DNA of 64,000 nucleotides from Janibacter alkaliphilus (GTDB taxonomy: Bacteria; Actinomycetota; Actinomycetes; Actinomycetales; Dermatophilaceae), in NCBI RefSeq assembly GCF_013408565.1, contig NZ_JACBZX010000001.1, positions 2,852,001 through 2,916,000 of the forward strand. The letters run 5' to 3'. Shown piece by piece: positions 13,596 to 22,767 of this stretch. Within the stretch, counting starts at the first letter, position 1. The number at the start of each line of letters is the position of its first letter. The position numbers and the translations under genes are program-made. The notes under the pieces were generated by a model. It did not search any database and was not told where the DNA came from. It worked only from the letters and a program-made list of their open reading frames with translations.

Positions 13596-14126
13596 TCAGC
13601 GTCCGAGGAGGGCGCGGTCGAGGCTGAGCACGGTGCGCGGGCGCCAGACGAGCCAGCCGGCCGCCAGGGCCAGCGCGACGTCGCGGGCGATCTCCCGACC
13701 GTAACGGGTCTGGGACTCGGCCACCTGGCCGCCTCCGCCGAAGCAGCCGCAGTCGATGGTGAGCCCACGGGCCCACGCCTGGGCGATGCCGACGACGAAG
13801 GCGAGCATGAGCAGCCCGCCGACGAGGGCGGCGGCGCGGGTGAAGAGCCCGAGGACGAGCAGCAGACCGACCGCGACCTCGACCCAGGGCAGGGCGTAGC
13901 CGACCCAGCGGGCGACCTCGAAGGGGAGCACGTCGTAGCCCTGGACCGCCCGGGCGGCACCGAGCGGGTTGCCGACCTTGAGCGCGCCGGCGACGAGCAG
14001 CACCCCGCCGAGGGCCAGCCGGGCGACCAGCCCGACCACCTCGCCGATCCGTCCGCTGGACCGGCCGGTGGAGGTCTCGGTGGCCGGTGCGTCGGGCGTG
14101 GCCGGGGTGGCCGGCGGGCCGGTCAC
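13596..14126 (-). CDS. MauE/DoxX-type redox membrane protein
   Basis: A 176-residue protein with four membrane spans. Its core has GLVARLALGGVLLVAGALKV in the first span and the cysteine pair of TIDCGCFGGGG in a loop, which is typical of the MauE/DoxX-like redox family. I start it at GTG 14126, whose GTGA overlaps the trpA stop; the longer open frame upstream is antisense-like Arg/Gly sequence. MauE family members support disulfide formation during maturation of exported proteins. Its partner is probably the adjacent DsbA-like protein. Confidence 0.82.
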   Translation of the reverse strand: MTGPPATPATPDAPATETSTGRSSGRIGEVVGLVARLALGGVLLVAGALKVGNPLGAARAVQGYDVLPFEVARWVGYALPWVEVAVGLLLVLGLFTRAAALVGGLLMLAFVVGIAQAWARGLTIDCGCFGGGGQVAESQTRYGREIARDVALALAAGWLVWRPRTVLSLDRALLGR

Positions 14127-14935
14127 CGTCCCTCGCGGACGCCGGCCGCCAGCTCCCGGGTGAGGGCGCCGAGGGCGGCCAGACCCTCCTCGGGCTCGCG
14201 GTCGAGCAGCTGGGCGACCAGCGCCGAGCCGACGATGACCGCGTCGGCGAAGCCAGCGACCTGGGCGGCCTGGGCGCGGTCGCTGACCCCGAGGCCCACA
14301 CCGACCGGCAGGTCGGTGACCGCCCGCACCCGCTCGACCAGGGCCGGCGCCTCGGCGCCGACCGCGCCGCGGGCGCCGGTGACGCCCATCACCGCGGTGG
14401 CGTAGACGAAGCCGCGGCTGGCGGCGGTGACCGTGGCCAGCCGCTCCGGGGTGGAGCTCGGCGCGACGAGGAAGACCCGGTCCAGGCCGTGCTCGTCGCT
14501 GGCCGCGATCCACTCGCCCGCCTCCTCCGGGACGAGGTCGGGGGTGATCATGCCGGCGCCGCCGGCGGCGGCCAGGTCGGCGGCGTAGCGGGCCACGCCC
14601 CGGCGCAGCACGAGGTTCCAGTAGGTCATGACGACCGGGGTGGCGCCGCCCTCGCTGGCCGCGGCGACCGCCGCGAAGACGTCGTCGACGGTCACCCCCT
14701 TCGCCAGCGCCTCGGTGGCCGCGCGCTGGATCACCGGACCGTCCATGACCGGGTCGGAGTAGGGCATGCCGACCTCGACGATGTCGGCGCCGTTCTCGCC
14801 GAGGACAGCCATCGCCCGCAGCGAGGTGGGCACGTCCGGGTAGCCGACCGGCAGGTAGGCGACCAGCGCGGCCCGCCCCTCCTCGCGGCAGGCCGCGAGC
14901 ACCGGACCGGTGCCGGTGGCCGTGGTGGCGCTCAT
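14123..14935 (-). CDS. trpA: Tryptophan synthase alpha subunit
   Basis: A 270-residue TIM barrel that cleaves indole-3-glycerol phosphate to indole and glyceraldehyde 3-phosphate. The catalytic Glu and Asp are visible in [18 protein letters not shown]. The phosphate-binding glycines occur in [10 protein letters not shown] and in [11 protein letters not shown]. The start ATG at 14935 overlaps the trpB stop as ATGA. Size is normal. Confidence 0.97.
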   Translation of the reverse strand: MSATTATGTGPVLAACREEGRAALVAYLPVGYPDVPTSLRAMAVLGENGADIVEVGMPYSDPVMDGPVIQRAATEALAKGVTVDDVFAAVAAASEGGATPVVMTYWNLVLRRGVARYAADLAAAGGAGMITPDLVPEEAGEWIAASDEHGLDRVFLVAPSSTPERLATVTAASRGFVYATAVMGVTGARGAVGAEAPALVERVRAVTDLPVGVGLGVSDRAQAAQVAGFADAVIVGSALVAQLLDREPEEGLAALGALTRELAAGVREGR

Positions 14936-16188
14936 CGGGCGTTGCCCTCCTCGTCGACGTAGCCGAACCACTCGGCCGCGGTGTGCATGTCCTTGTCCCC
15001 GCGCCCCGAGAGGTTGACCAGGATCAGCCCGTCCGGCCCGAGCTCGCGGCCCAGGTCGAGGGTGGCCGCCAGCGCGTGCGCCGACTCCAGCGCCGGGATG
15101 ATCCCCTCGGTGCGGCAGAGCAGCCGGAAGGCGTCCATCACCTGCTCGTCGGTGGCGTAGCGGTACTCGGCCCGACCGGTGTCGCGCAGGTGGGCGTGCT
15201 CCGGACCGACGCTGGGGTAGTCCAGGCCCGCCGAGACCGAGTGCGTCTCCAGGGTCTGGCCCCACCGGTCCTGCATGAGGTAGCTCATCGCGCCGTGCAG
15301 CACGCCGGGCTCGGCGGTAGCCATCCGGGCCGCGTGCCGCCCGGTCTCCACCCCGTCGCCGCCGGCCTCGACACCGATGAGCCGGACCCCGTCGTCGGGC
15401 ACGAAGCGGTGGAAGATGCCCATCGCGTTGGAGCCGCCGCCGACGCAGGCGACGACCGCGTCCGGCAGGCGCCCGGCCAGCTCGAGGACCTGCTCGCGGG
15501 CCTCCTCACCGATGATCTGGTGGAAGTCGCGGACCATCTCCGGGAAGGGGTGCGGCCCGGTGACCGTGCCCAGGCAGTAGTGGGTGTGCCCGACGTTGGT
15601 GACCCAGTCGCGCATCGCCTCGTTGATGGCGTCCTTGAGGGTGGCGCTGCCGTGCTCGACCGGGATCACCTCGGCGCCGAGGATGCGCATGCGGGCGACG
15701 TTGAGGGCCTGCCGCTCGGTGTCCACCCGCCCCATGTAGACGGTGCACTCCAGGCCCATCAGCGCGGCCGCGGTGGCGGTGGCCACCCCGTGCTGGCCGG
15801 CGCCGGTCTCGGCGATCATCCGCCGCTTGCCCATCCGCACGGTCAGCAGCGCCTGGGCGAGCACGTTGTTGATCTTGTGGCTGCCGGTGTGGTTGAGGTC
15901 CTCGCGCTTGAGGACGACCCGGGCGCCGCCGGCGTGCGCGGCGAAGCGGGGCACCTCGGTGAGGATGCTCGGCCGACCGGTGTAGGTGCGGTGCAGCCGG
16001 GCGAGCTCGTCGGTGAAGTCGGGGTCGAGCTGGGCCTTCTGCCGGGCCTCGTCGAGCTCCTCCAGGGCCGGCACGAGGGCCTCGGGCACGTACCGGCCGC
16101 CGTAGGCGCCGAAGCGTCCCGGGACCGGCGGGGCGGGGACGGGCTGCTCGGGAGTCGGCTGCTCGGAGGTGGGCCGCTCGGCGGTCAT
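14932..16188 (-). CDS. trpB: Tryptophan synthase beta subunit
   Basis: A 418-residue PLP enzyme joining indole to serine. The PLP lysine is in [11 protein letters not shown], the phosphate cup in [10 protein letters not shown], and the substrate loop in [10 protein letters not shown]. The N-terminal 25 residues are a Pro/Glu-rich tail ([17 protein letters not shown]) beyond the usual start. The ATG at 16188 overlaps the trpC stop. An open reading frame continues upstream, but it is antisense-type sequence. Confidence 0.97.
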   Translation of the reverse strand: MTAERPTSEQPTPEQPVPAPPVPGRFGAYGGRYVPEALVPALEELDEARQKAQLDPDFTDELARLHRTYTGRPSILTEVPRFAAHAGGARVVLKREDLNHTGSHKINNVLAQALLTVRMGKRRMIAETGAGQHGVATATAAALMGLECTVYMGRVDTERQALNVARMRILGAEVIPVEHGSATLKDAINEAMRDWVTNVGHTHYCLGTVTGPHPFPEMVRDFHQIIGEEAREQVLELAGRLPDAVVACVGGGSNAMGIFHRFVPDDGVRLIGVEAGGDGVETGRHAARMATAEPGVLHGAMSYLMQDRWGQTLETHSVSAGLDYPSVGPEHAHLRDTGRAEYRYATDEQVMDAFRLLCRTEGIIPALESAHALAATLDLGRELGPDGLILVNLSGRGDKDMHTAAEWFGYVDEEGNAR

Positions 16189-16976
16189 CGGGCCACCCCC
16201 GCGCTGCGCATCGCGTCCACCGCGGCGCTCGGGTCGCCGCCGGTGACCAGGGCCTCGCCGACGAGCACGGCATCGGCACCCGCCCGGGCCAGCATGGCGG
16301 CGTCCTCGTGGTCGCGGATGCCGGACTCGGCCACCCGCACGCAGGTCTCCGGGACCAGCGGTGCCAGCCGGGAGAAGGTCTCCGGGTCGACGTCCAGGGT
16401 CTTGAGGTTGCGGTTGTTCACGCCGATGACCGAGGCGCCCAGGTCGACCGCCCGGGTGGTCTCGACCTCGTCGTGCACCTCGACGAGCGCGGTCATGCCG
16501 AGCTGGCGGGTCAGCGCCATGAGCTCGCGGAGCGCGACGTCGTCGAGCGCGGCGACGATGAGCAGGATGATGTCGGCGCCGTGCGCCCGGGCCTCCCACA
16601 CCTGGTAGGGGGTGACGACGAAGTCCTTGCGCAGCACCGGCAGGTCGATGGCGGCCCGGACCGCGTCGAGGTCGGCCAGGCTGCCGCCGAAGCGCCGGGC
16701 CTCGGTGAGCACCGAGACGGCGCTGGCGCCGCCGGCGGCGTAGCGGGTGGCCAGCTCGGCCGGGTCGGGGATGTCGGCGAGCGCGCCCTTGCTCGGGCTG
16801 GAGCGCTTCACCTCGGCGATGACGGACAGGCCGGGGGCACGCAGCGCCCCTTCGCCGTCACGGGCCGCGGGCTGGGCCTCGGCGAGCCGCTGCAGCTGCT
16901 CGAGGGGGGTGTCCTGCTGCCGCGTGGACAGGTCGTCCCGGACACCGTCGATGATCTGGTCGAGGACGCTCGGCAT
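16185..16976 (-). CDS. trpC: Indole-3-glycerol phosphate synthase
   Basis: A 263-residue monofunctional TIM-barrel enzyme closing the indole ring from CdRP. Signatures are [13 protein letters not shown] with the catalytic lysine, [22 protein letters not shown] and ESGIRDHED. The TrpF domain is not fused. It starts 10 bp after the Trp-associated membrane protein gene. Confidence 0.97.
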   Translation of the reverse strand: MPSVLDQIIDGVRDDLSTRQQDTPLEQLQRLAEAQPAARDGEGALRAPGLSVIAEVKRSSPSKGALADIPDPAELATRYAAGGASAVSVLTEARRFGGSLADLDAVRAAIDLPVLRKDFVVTPYQVWEARAHGADIILLIVAALDDVALRELMALTRQLGMTALVEVHDEVETTRAVDLGASVIGVNNRNLKTLDVDPETFSRLAPLVPETCVRVAESGIRDHEDAAMLARAGADAVLVGEALVTGGDPSAAVDAMRSAGVAR

Positions 16977-16986
16977 GCGCCCCAGG

Positions 16987-17601
16987 TTACTCGTCGCGGA
17001 CGGGTGCCCCGCCCTCGCCCGCCGGCTCCTCGCCCCGCCCGACCCGGTCCCAGTCGGAGTCCACCCGCTCGCCCCGGGCGCCGCCGACCTGGTCCGGGTC
17101 GGCGCCGGCCTCGTACCGGCCGCCGAGGCGCTGCCAGCGCCGTCCGCCGACGGCCCCGGCCGCCGCGGCGAGCAGCTGCAGCGCGCCGCCGGCGACCGCT
17201 ACCCACGGCCAGGGCGAGAGCTCTGCGGTGGCCTCGAAGGCGCCGGTGCCACCGGAGCCGCGGGCGGCCACCTGGCCGAGGACGAGGTCGGGCTCGAGGA
17301 TGACCCGCAGGCTCACCCCGATGGTGCTGATCGCGCCGATCGCCATGACGGCCAGGGCGATCCACCGGGCGATCCGGCCGGCGGTGACCGCGGCCACCGC
17401 CGCCGCCGGGCCGACCAGCGCGATCGCCGCCAGCCCGGTCACCGCCTCGGTGCCGGGGGCCTCGGCGGCCACCGGGCCGGCCACCCCGTTCGCACTGCCG
17501 GTCAGCCAGGTCGCCCGGGTGGCCAGCAGCACGACCACGAGTGCGGCGGCGCTGAGCAGCACCACCCCGACCTTGCTGGTGAGGATCCGCAGCCGGCTCA
17601 T
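16987..17601 (-). CDS. Trp-operon-associated membrane protein (Trp_oprn_chp)
   Basis: A 204-residue protein with four predicted spans (about residues 8-28, 55-75, 80-100 and 128-150) and a charged C-terminal tail rich in Asp/Glu/Gly. The TRATWLTG and [14 protein letters not shown] segments, together with its place between trpE and trpC, identify the actinobacterial TIGR02234/Trp_oprn_chp family. Its function is unknown; a role in tryptophan or anthranilate movement is only a guess from position. ATG 17601 overlaps the trpE stop by 4 bp. Confidence 0.85.
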   Translation of the reverse strand: MSRLRILTSKVGVVLLSAAALVVVLLATRATWLTGSANGVAGPVAAEAPGTEAVTGLAAIALVGPAAAVAAVTAGRIARWIALAVMAIGAISTIGVSLRVILEPDLVLGQVAARGSGGTGAFEATAELSPWPWVAVAGGALQLLAAAAGAVGGRRWQRLGGRYEAGADPDQVGGARGERVDSDWDRVGRGEEPAGEGGAPVRDE

Positions 17602-19196
17602 CCGACGGTCCGCATCGCCCGCGCGGTGGCGACGGCGCCGAGGGCGGCGCCGGCCTTGCTCACGCACTCCTGCTGCTCGCTGGCCGGGACGGAGTCGGCG
17701 ACGATCCCCGCACCGGCCTGGACGTGCGCCTGGCCGTCCTTGAGCAGCGCGGTGCGGATCGCGATGGCCATGTCCAGGTCGCCGTGGAAGTCGAGGTAGC
17801 CGACGACCCCGCCGTAGATGCCGCGCCGGCTGCGCTCGTAGCGCTCGATGAGCGCCAGCGCCCGCGGCTTGGGGGCGCCGGAGAGGGTGCCGGCCGGGAA
17901 GGTCGCGACGAGCACGTCGAAGGCGCTGCGGCCGGGGTCCATCTCGCCGATCACCGTGGACTCGAGGTGGATGACGTGGCTGTAGCGGCGGGTCTCCATG
18001 AACTCGACGCAGTCCACGGTGCCGGCCAGGCACACCCGCTGCAGGTCGTTGCGGCCGAGGTCGACGAGCATGAGGTGCTCGGCCCGCTCCTTGGGGTCGG
18101 CGAGCAGGTCCTCCTCGAGCAGCATGTCCTTCTCCGGGGAGTCCCCGCGCGGCCTCGTGCCGGCGATCGGGTGGGTGATGGCCTGCCGCCCGGTCACCTT
18201 CACCAGCGCCTCCGGGGAGGAGCCGACCACCTCGTAGCTGCTGCCGTCCGGGTGCGGCAGCCGGACGAGGTACATGTAGGGGCTGGGGTTGCTGGCGCGC
18301 AGCGCCCGGTAGACCTCGAGGGCGTCGACGTCGCAGGTCGTGCTGAAGCGCTGGGAGAGGACCACCTGGAAGACCGCGCCGGAACGGATGTCCTCCTTCG
18401 CCTCCTCGACGATCTCCTCGTAGCGCTCGGCGGTGACGTCGCTGCGCACCTCGCCGCGGGCCGCCGCCAGCGCGTCGGTGTCGATGGTCGCCACCGTGCT
18501 GGCGGCGGGCGCCGCCAGCCGCTCGACCATGGCGTCGAGCCGGTCGACCGCGTCCTGCCATGCCTGCTCGACCCGCTCGTCGGTGCCGTCGTGGTTGATC
18601 GCGTTGGCGATGAGCAGCAGCGAGCCGTCGCTGTGGTCGACGACGGCGAGGTCGGTGGCCAGCACCAGCCCCATCTCGGGGACGTCGAGGACATCCGGCA
18701 GCTCGCTCGGCACCCGCTCCCAGCGCCGCACCGCGTCGTAGCTGATGGCGCCGACCATCCCGCTGGTCAGCGGCGGCAGGCCGGCGATCGGCTCCGTGCG
18801 CAGCGTGTCCAGGGTGGCCCGCAGCACCTCGCCGGGGTCGCCCTCGGTGGGGATACCGGCCGGCGGCTCACCGATCCAGCGGGCCCGGCCGTCCTGCTCG
18901 GTGAGGGTGGCGGCGCTGTCCGCGCCGATGATCGACCAGCGCGACCACACCCCGCCGTGCTCGGCCGACTCCAGCAGGAAGGTGCTCGGCCGGTCGCCGG
19001 CCAGCTTGCGGTAGACCCCCACCGGGGTCTCGCCGTCGGCCAGCACCCGGCGCACCACCGGGACGACCCGGCGGTCGGCAGCCAGCACCCCGAAGGTGTC
19101 CAGGTCGGGCCAGGTCCGCCCGGGTGAGAGATCGGGAAGGAAGATCTGCGGCGTCGGATCCGTCGGCTCGCCCGCATGCGGCGCGGCGGCGCTCAC
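17598..19196 (-). CDS. trpE: Anthranilate synthase component I
   Basis: A 532-residue chorismate-utilising enzyme making anthranilate. The N-terminal domain carries the tryptophan-feedback LLESAEHGG loop. The C-terminal domain has [35 protein letters not shown] and [10 protein letters not shown], the full chorismate-binding set. TrpG and TrpD are not in the window, so the amidotransferase is encoded elsewhere. It starts at GTG 19196, overlapping the hisI stop. Confidence 0.97.
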   Translation of the reverse strand: MSAAAPHAGEPTDPTPQIFLPDLSPGRTWPDLDTFGVLAADRRVVPVVRRVLADGETPVGVYRKLAGDRPSTFLLESAEHGGVWSRWSIIGADSAATLTEQDGRARWIGEPPAGIPTEGDPGEVLRATLDTLRTEPIAGLPPLTSGMVGAISYDAVRRWERVPSELPDVLDVPEMGLVLATDLAVVDHSDGSLLLIANAINHDGTDERVEQAWQDAVDRLDAMVERLAAPAASTVATIDTDALAAARGEVRSDVTAERYEEIVEEAKEDIRSGAVFQVVLSQRFSTTCDVDALEVYRALRASNPSPYMYLVRLPHPDGSSYEVVGSSPEALVKVTGRQAITHPIAGTRPRGDSPEKDMLLEEDLLADPKERAEHLMLVDLGRNDLQRVCLAGTVDCVEFMETRRYSHVIHLESTVIGEMDPGRSAFDVLVATFPAGTLSGAPKPRALALIERYERSRRGIYGGVVGYLDFHGDLDMAIAIRTALLKDGQAHVQAGAGIVADSVPASEQQECVSKAGAALGAVATARAMRTVG

Positions 19197-19594
19197 CGGG
19201 CGCCCTCGCCGACGACGGCACCGAGGTCGCGGCCGTCGAAGCAGGTCCTCGTGCCGGTGTGGCAGGCGGCCCCCACCTGGTCCACCCGGACGAGCAGCGC
19301 GTCACCGTCGCAGTCCATGGCCACCGAGCGCACGTGCTGCAGGTGCCCGGAGGTGTCGCCCTTGCGCCAGTACTCCGCCCGGCTGCGGGACCAGTAGGTG
19401 ACCCGGCCCTCGGTCAGGGTGCGGCGCAGCGCCTCGTCGTCCATCCAGCCCAGCATGAGCACCTCGCCGGTGTCGTGCTGCTGGACGATCGCAGCGACGA
19501 GGCCGTCGGCGGTGCGCCGCAGCCGATCGGCGATCTCGGCGGGCAGGGTCGCCTCCTGCGCGGGCGCGCTCTCGGAGGGGATGTCGGAAGCCAC
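19193..19594 (-). CDS. hisI: Phosphoribosyl-AMP cyclohydrolase
   Basis: A 133-residue monofunctional HisI, the third step of histidine synthesis. [33 protein letters not shown] and the zinc ligands in [13 protein letters not shown] and [12 protein letters not shown] are all present. HisE is not fused but encoded separately near 30 kb. The likely start is GTG 19594, with CACAAT 6 bases upstream as a possible leaderless promoter. The longer frame to 19669 reads through GC-rich tandem repeats. It heads the trp chain. Confidence 0.95.
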   Translation of the reverse strand: MASDIPSESAPAQEATLPAEIADRLRRTADGLVAAIVQQHDTGEVLMLGWMDDEALRRTLTEGRVTYWSRSRAEYWRKGDTSGHLQHVRSVAMDCDGDALLVRVDQVGAACHTGTRTCFDGRDLGAVVGEGAR

Positions 19595-19620
19595 CCGCTC
19601 ATTGTGCCGTGGCGGTGGGT

Positions 19621-19704
19621 GGCGCCCGACGGGCGGGGCGCGACGCCCGACGGGCGGGGCGCACGGCAAGACGGGCAGGGCCCGACGCCCGACGGGCGGG
19701 CGGC
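19621..19704. repeat. Four-copy 21-bp GC-rich tandem repeat
   Basis: Four 21-bp units begin at 19621, 19642, 19663 and 19684. Three contain the mirror-paired core GCCCGACGGGC; the third is diverged (GGCAAGACGGGC). The array lies in the 219-bp gap between hisI and the divergent PH-like gene, immediately upstream of the presumed hisI promoter. Confidence 0.85.
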
Positions 19705-19800
19705 CGGCCGTGGGTCCGGGCGAGCCGGCCGGGGCCGCTGCTGCTCGTCGTCACCCTGCCCCGGGGACCACGGTGCTTCGCCCCTGGGCCGGGCCCGCCC

Positions 19801-19806
19801 TACCCT
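19801..19806 (+). promoter_or_regulatory. Candidate -10 element of PH-like gene (leaderless)
   Basis: TACCCT ends 7 bases before the ATG at 19814. GGAG in between could also serve as a ribosome site if transcription starts upstream. Confidence 0.45.
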
Positions 19807-19813
19807 GGAGGCG

Positions 19814-20317
19814 ATGTCACGTCCGGACCGTCCCCCTTCGTCCTCCGGCACCGGCCCGACCTCGGAGCCCGGGACGGCCGCCTCCACCACCGGACCGGCG
19901 CGGACGATCAGCCACCGGTGGCGCTGGCGGCCGCGCTGGATGTGGATGCTCACCCTCGCTGTCGCGGTGATCCAGCTGGCGAACGCGGCGCTGCGTCTCG
20001 CTGCCGGCGAGATCGGGTGGGGCGTCGCCACGCTGCTGCTGGCCGGGCTCTTCGGCTGGATCAGCTGGGAGCACTGGTCGAGCGGCGTGGTCGCCGATGC
20101 CCGTGGGGTGCACGACCGGGGCAGCCCGCCCTACAAGCCGAAGGGCCGGCTGCCGGCGATCGACGTGCCGTGGGACGAGGTCGCCCAGATCCACGTCCCG
20201 GAAGGTCGCCGCGACGTGCGCCTGGTCACCCACGACGGCACCGAGCACCACCTGCAGGGGCTGCGCGGCCCGGACCTGACCCGCCTGCGGGCGATCTGGC
20301 GCGCATACGCGGACTGA
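19814..20317 (+). CDS. Small membrane protein with PH-like domain
   Basis: A 167-residue protein. A Ser/Thr/Pro-rich cytoplasmic tail (1-35) leads to a two-span hairpin (about 45-85) and a C-terminal domain with IDVPWDEVAQIHVPEG and LQGLRGPDLTRL. The W-D-E-V beta-strand pattern resembles bacterial PH domains (bPH/PH_6). The function is unknown. The next gene downstream encodes a protein of the same architecture, which suggests an old tandem duplication. Confidence 0.7.
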   Translation: MSRPDRPPSSSGTGPTSEPGTAASTTGPARTISHRWRWRPRWMWMLTLAVAVIQLANAALRLAAGEIGWGVATLLLAGLFGWISWEHWSSGVVADARGVHDRGSPPYKPKGRLPAIDVPWDEVAQIHVPEGRRDVRLVTHDGTEHHLQGLRGPDLTRLRAIWRAYAD

Positions 20318-20383
20318 GCACGTCGACCCCTTCGCGCGTAGGACCGCGTGTGTCCGCCAGGACCGCATGCGCGGGCGGGCGAG

Positions 20384-20407
20384 CCCGACAGTCCTAGGAC
20401 TGTCGGG
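20384..20407. promoter_or_regulatory. Perfect 24-bp palindrome, probable operator
   Basis: The half-site CCCGACAGTCCT is followed directly by its exact reverse complement with no spacer. It ends 8 bp before the TACGGT hexamer of the next gene, so it covers the -35 position of that leaderless promoter. It also lies 66 bp after the stop of the preceding gene, so a hairpin terminator is an alternative, though no T-run follows. Confidence 0.6.
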
Positions 20408-20415
20408 TTCCTCGG

Positions 20416-20421
20416 TACGGT
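20416..20421 (+). promoter_or_regulatory. Candidate -10 element (leaderless)
   Basis: TACGGT ends 6 bases before the ATG at 20428. The 24-bp palindrome sits immediately upstream. Confidence 0.45.
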
Positions 20422-20427
20422 GATCGC

Positions 20428-20940
20428 ATGACCTCGGACGCGCGGGTGTGGCCTCGCCAGCACGCCTGGGTCGGGCCCTGCGCGCTGGTCGCCGGGATCC
20501 TGATGCTGGTCGTCGGTCTTCTGGTGGTCGTGCAGGGGGGTGAGCTATGGATCGTGGTCTACCTTCTGGGCGGGCTGGCGAACATTGCCAACGGAATGAT
20601 CCTCACCGGCGTCCGGACCGTGGCCACCGAGCGCGGCATCCACTGGCAGAACCTGGCCACCGAGACCCGCTGGCTCCCCATGAGGCGTCCCCTGGATCTG
20701 GGCTGGGACGAGGTGACCGATATCCGCGTGCGTGGCCAGCGCTTCGGCGGCCGGCTCAGCCTGGTCACCGCCGACGATCCCGACGTCGAGGTACCCCTGG
20801 TCCCCGCGGAGGACCTGGACGAGCTGCGCAGTCTCTGGCTGGACGCCTGTGGCAGTGACACCGCCCCGGGCAGCGCAGGCTCGGCACCTCCCATGTCGCC
20901 GGCTCATCCCGACGCCGCGCGGCCGCCCCGGGGAGTCGAC
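20428..20940 (+). CDS. Small membrane protein with PH-like domain; 3' end unclear
   Basis: Two membrane spans (about residues 12-34 and 38-60) are followed by a PH-like domain (LDLGWDEVTDIRVRG and DLDELRSLWLDACG), the same plan as the preceding gene. The recognisable protein ends near residue 145 (about 20862). The frame then has no stop until 22807-22809, running antisense through the convergent ABC gene. I end the feature at the neighbour's stop. A one-base indel near the end would reach a TAG at 20942-20944, so a frameshift or sequencing error that removed the true stop is likely. Confidence 0.5.
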
Positions 20941-22767
20941 CTAGGAGCGCTGCTGCGCCGCCCACGAGGCGTGCAGCCGGGCGTAGCGCCCGCCCGCGCC
21001 GACGAGCTCGCGGTGCGGCCCGCGCTCGACGATCCGGCCGGCGTCGACCACGACGACCTCGTCCGCCGCCTCGGCCGTGGAGAGCCGGTGGGCGATGGCG
21101 ATCGAGGTCCGGCCGGCCATGAGCCGCTCCAGCGCGTCCTGGATCGCCACCTCGCTGGCCGGGTCCACCGCGGAGGTCGCCTCGTCCAGGACGAGCAGGT
21201 CCGGGTCGGCCAGGTAGGCGCGCACGATGGCGACCAGCTGGCGCTCCCCCGCGGAGAGGTTCTCCCCGCCGGGTCCGACCCCGGTGGCCAGCCCGGCCGG
21301 CAGCCCGTCCAGCCACCAGCCCAGCCCGAGGTCGCGCACCGCCGCGGCGATGACATCGTCGTCGGCGTCGGGCGCTCCGACCCGGACGTTCTCGGCGAGC
21401 GAGGCGTCGAAGAGGAAGCCCTCCTGCGGCACGAGCACCACCCGATCCCGGAGCGAGGAGAAGCGCACCGTGCGCAGGTCGTGCCCGTCCAGCAGCACGA
21501 CGCCGTCGTCCGGGTCCATCAGCCGGGTGAGCAGCTTGACCAGGGTGGACTTGCCCGACCCGGTCTCCCCGACGACCGCGACCCGGCTGCCCGGCGCCAC
21601 CCGCCACGAGATGTCCCGCAGCACCGGCTCCGCCCCCGGGTAGGCGTAGGTCACCTCGCGCATCTCCACCTCGACCGGCCCCCGGGGCAGCTCCACCCCG
21701 GACTCCCCCGGGTCGGCGACGTCCGCCGGGGTGTCGACGACGGCGATCACCCGACGCCAGCCGGCCACCGCGTTCTGCAGCTCGTTGAGGGTCTCGGTGG
21801 CCTGCTGCACCGGCTGGGTGAAGAGGTTGACGAGGAAGAGGAAGGCGAGCAGCCCGCCGAGGGTGACGTCGCCGCGGACGGCCAGCCAGGTGCCCACGGC
21901 CAGCACCACGGCGACGGTGAAGCCGGAGAGGAACTGGCCCGAGCTGAAGGCCATCGTGGAGCGGATGTGCGCGCCGACCCCGGCCCGCCGGTGCGCCTCG
22001 ACGGCCGCGTCGATGCGCTCCCCGGTGCGCTGCTGCAGGTGGTGAGCCCGGATGGTGGCCGCCCCGCCGATCGACTCGCTCACCGCGGCGAGGACGTCGC
22101 CGACCCGCTCGCGCACCCGCAGGTAGGCCCGCCCGAGCACCGGCTGGAAGCGCGCGATGACGAGCATCAGCGGCACGAAGCAGCACCACACGACGAGGGT
22201 GAGCACCGGGCTGTAGGTCAGCATGAGCACGGTCGAGACGACGATCTGCCCGAGGCTGATGACCAGCATCACCCCGCCGAACTGGACGAACTGGCTGATC
22301 GTGTCCACGTCCGAGGTCACCCGGGAGGTCATCGACCCCCGCCGTTCCGTGCTCTGGGTGAGCACCGAGAGGTCGTGCACCTGCCGGAAGGCGGTGCGCC
22401 GCAGCGTGGCCAGACCCCCTTCGGCGGCCCGGTAGAGCCGGGAGATGACGAGGTAGCCGGCGGCCGCGGTGATCGCCACCACCAGCGCCGACCACGCCAC
22501 GGTCTGCCAGACCACCGCGGTGTCCACGCCGCCGGGGGCGAGCAACCCGTCGTCGGTGGTGCGCTGCACGGCGATCGGGACGACCACCCGGCCCCCGGTC
22601 ATCACCGCGGCCAGCAGCAGCGTGACGGCGAGCCCGCGGGTCAGCTCCGGCGAGATCTGCAGCCCGCGCCGCAGCATGTGACCGGTGGAGCCGGTGGCGC
22701 TGGCCACCGTGGAGCTGCGCGACGACGGGTGCTGCTCGGGCGGGGTCCGGGTGCTCGTGCTGCTCAT
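20941..22767 (-). CDS. ABC exporter half-transporter, catalytically complete NBD
   Basis: A 608-residue fused permease/ATPase with six spans in about residues 40-330 and the nucleotide-binding domain from about 365. Walker A is GETGSGKST, Walker B ends LLVLDEATSAVD with catalytic Glu529, and the H-loop is His560 (AHRLST). Its signature motif is LSAGE (504-508) instead of LSGGQ. The start overlaps the stop of the partner gene by 4 bp. Family and asymmetry point to a heterodimeric type IV (multidrug/lipid/peptide-type) exporter; the substrate is unknown. Confidence 0.92.
   Translation of the reverse strand: MSSTSTRTPPEQHPSSRSSTVASATGSTGHMLRRGLQISPELTRGLAVTLLLAAVMTGGRVVVPIAVQRTTDDGLLAPGGVDTAVVWQTVAWSALVVAITAAAGYLVISRLYRAAEGGLATLRRTAFRQVHDLSVLTQSTERRGSMTSRVTSDVDTISQFVQFGGVMLVISLGQIVVSTVLMLTYSPVLTLVVWCCFVPLMLVIARFQPVLGRAYLRVRERVGDVLAAVSESIGGAATIRAHHLQQRTGERIDAAVEAHRRAGVGAHIRSTMAFSSGQFLSGFTVAVVLAVGTWLAVRGDVTLGGLLAFLFLVNLFTQPVQQATETLNELQNAVAGWRRVIAVVDTPADVADPGESGVELPRGPVEVEMREVTYAYPGAEPVLRDISWRVAPGSRVAVVGETGSGKSTLVKLLTRLMDPDDGVVLLDGHDLRTVRFSSLRDRVVLVPQEGFLFDASLAENVRVGAPDADDDVIAAAVRDLGLGWWLDGLPAGLATGVGPGGENLSAGERQLVAIVRAYLADPDLLVLDEATSAVDPASEVAIQDALERLMAGRTSIAIAHRLSTAEAADEVVVVDAGRIVERGPHRELVGAGGRYARLHASWAAQQRS

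Noticed and set aside
19193..19669. Longer HisI start at 19669
   Set aside because: The added 25 residues translate the 21-bp tandem repeat; the GTG at 19594 fits the family start.
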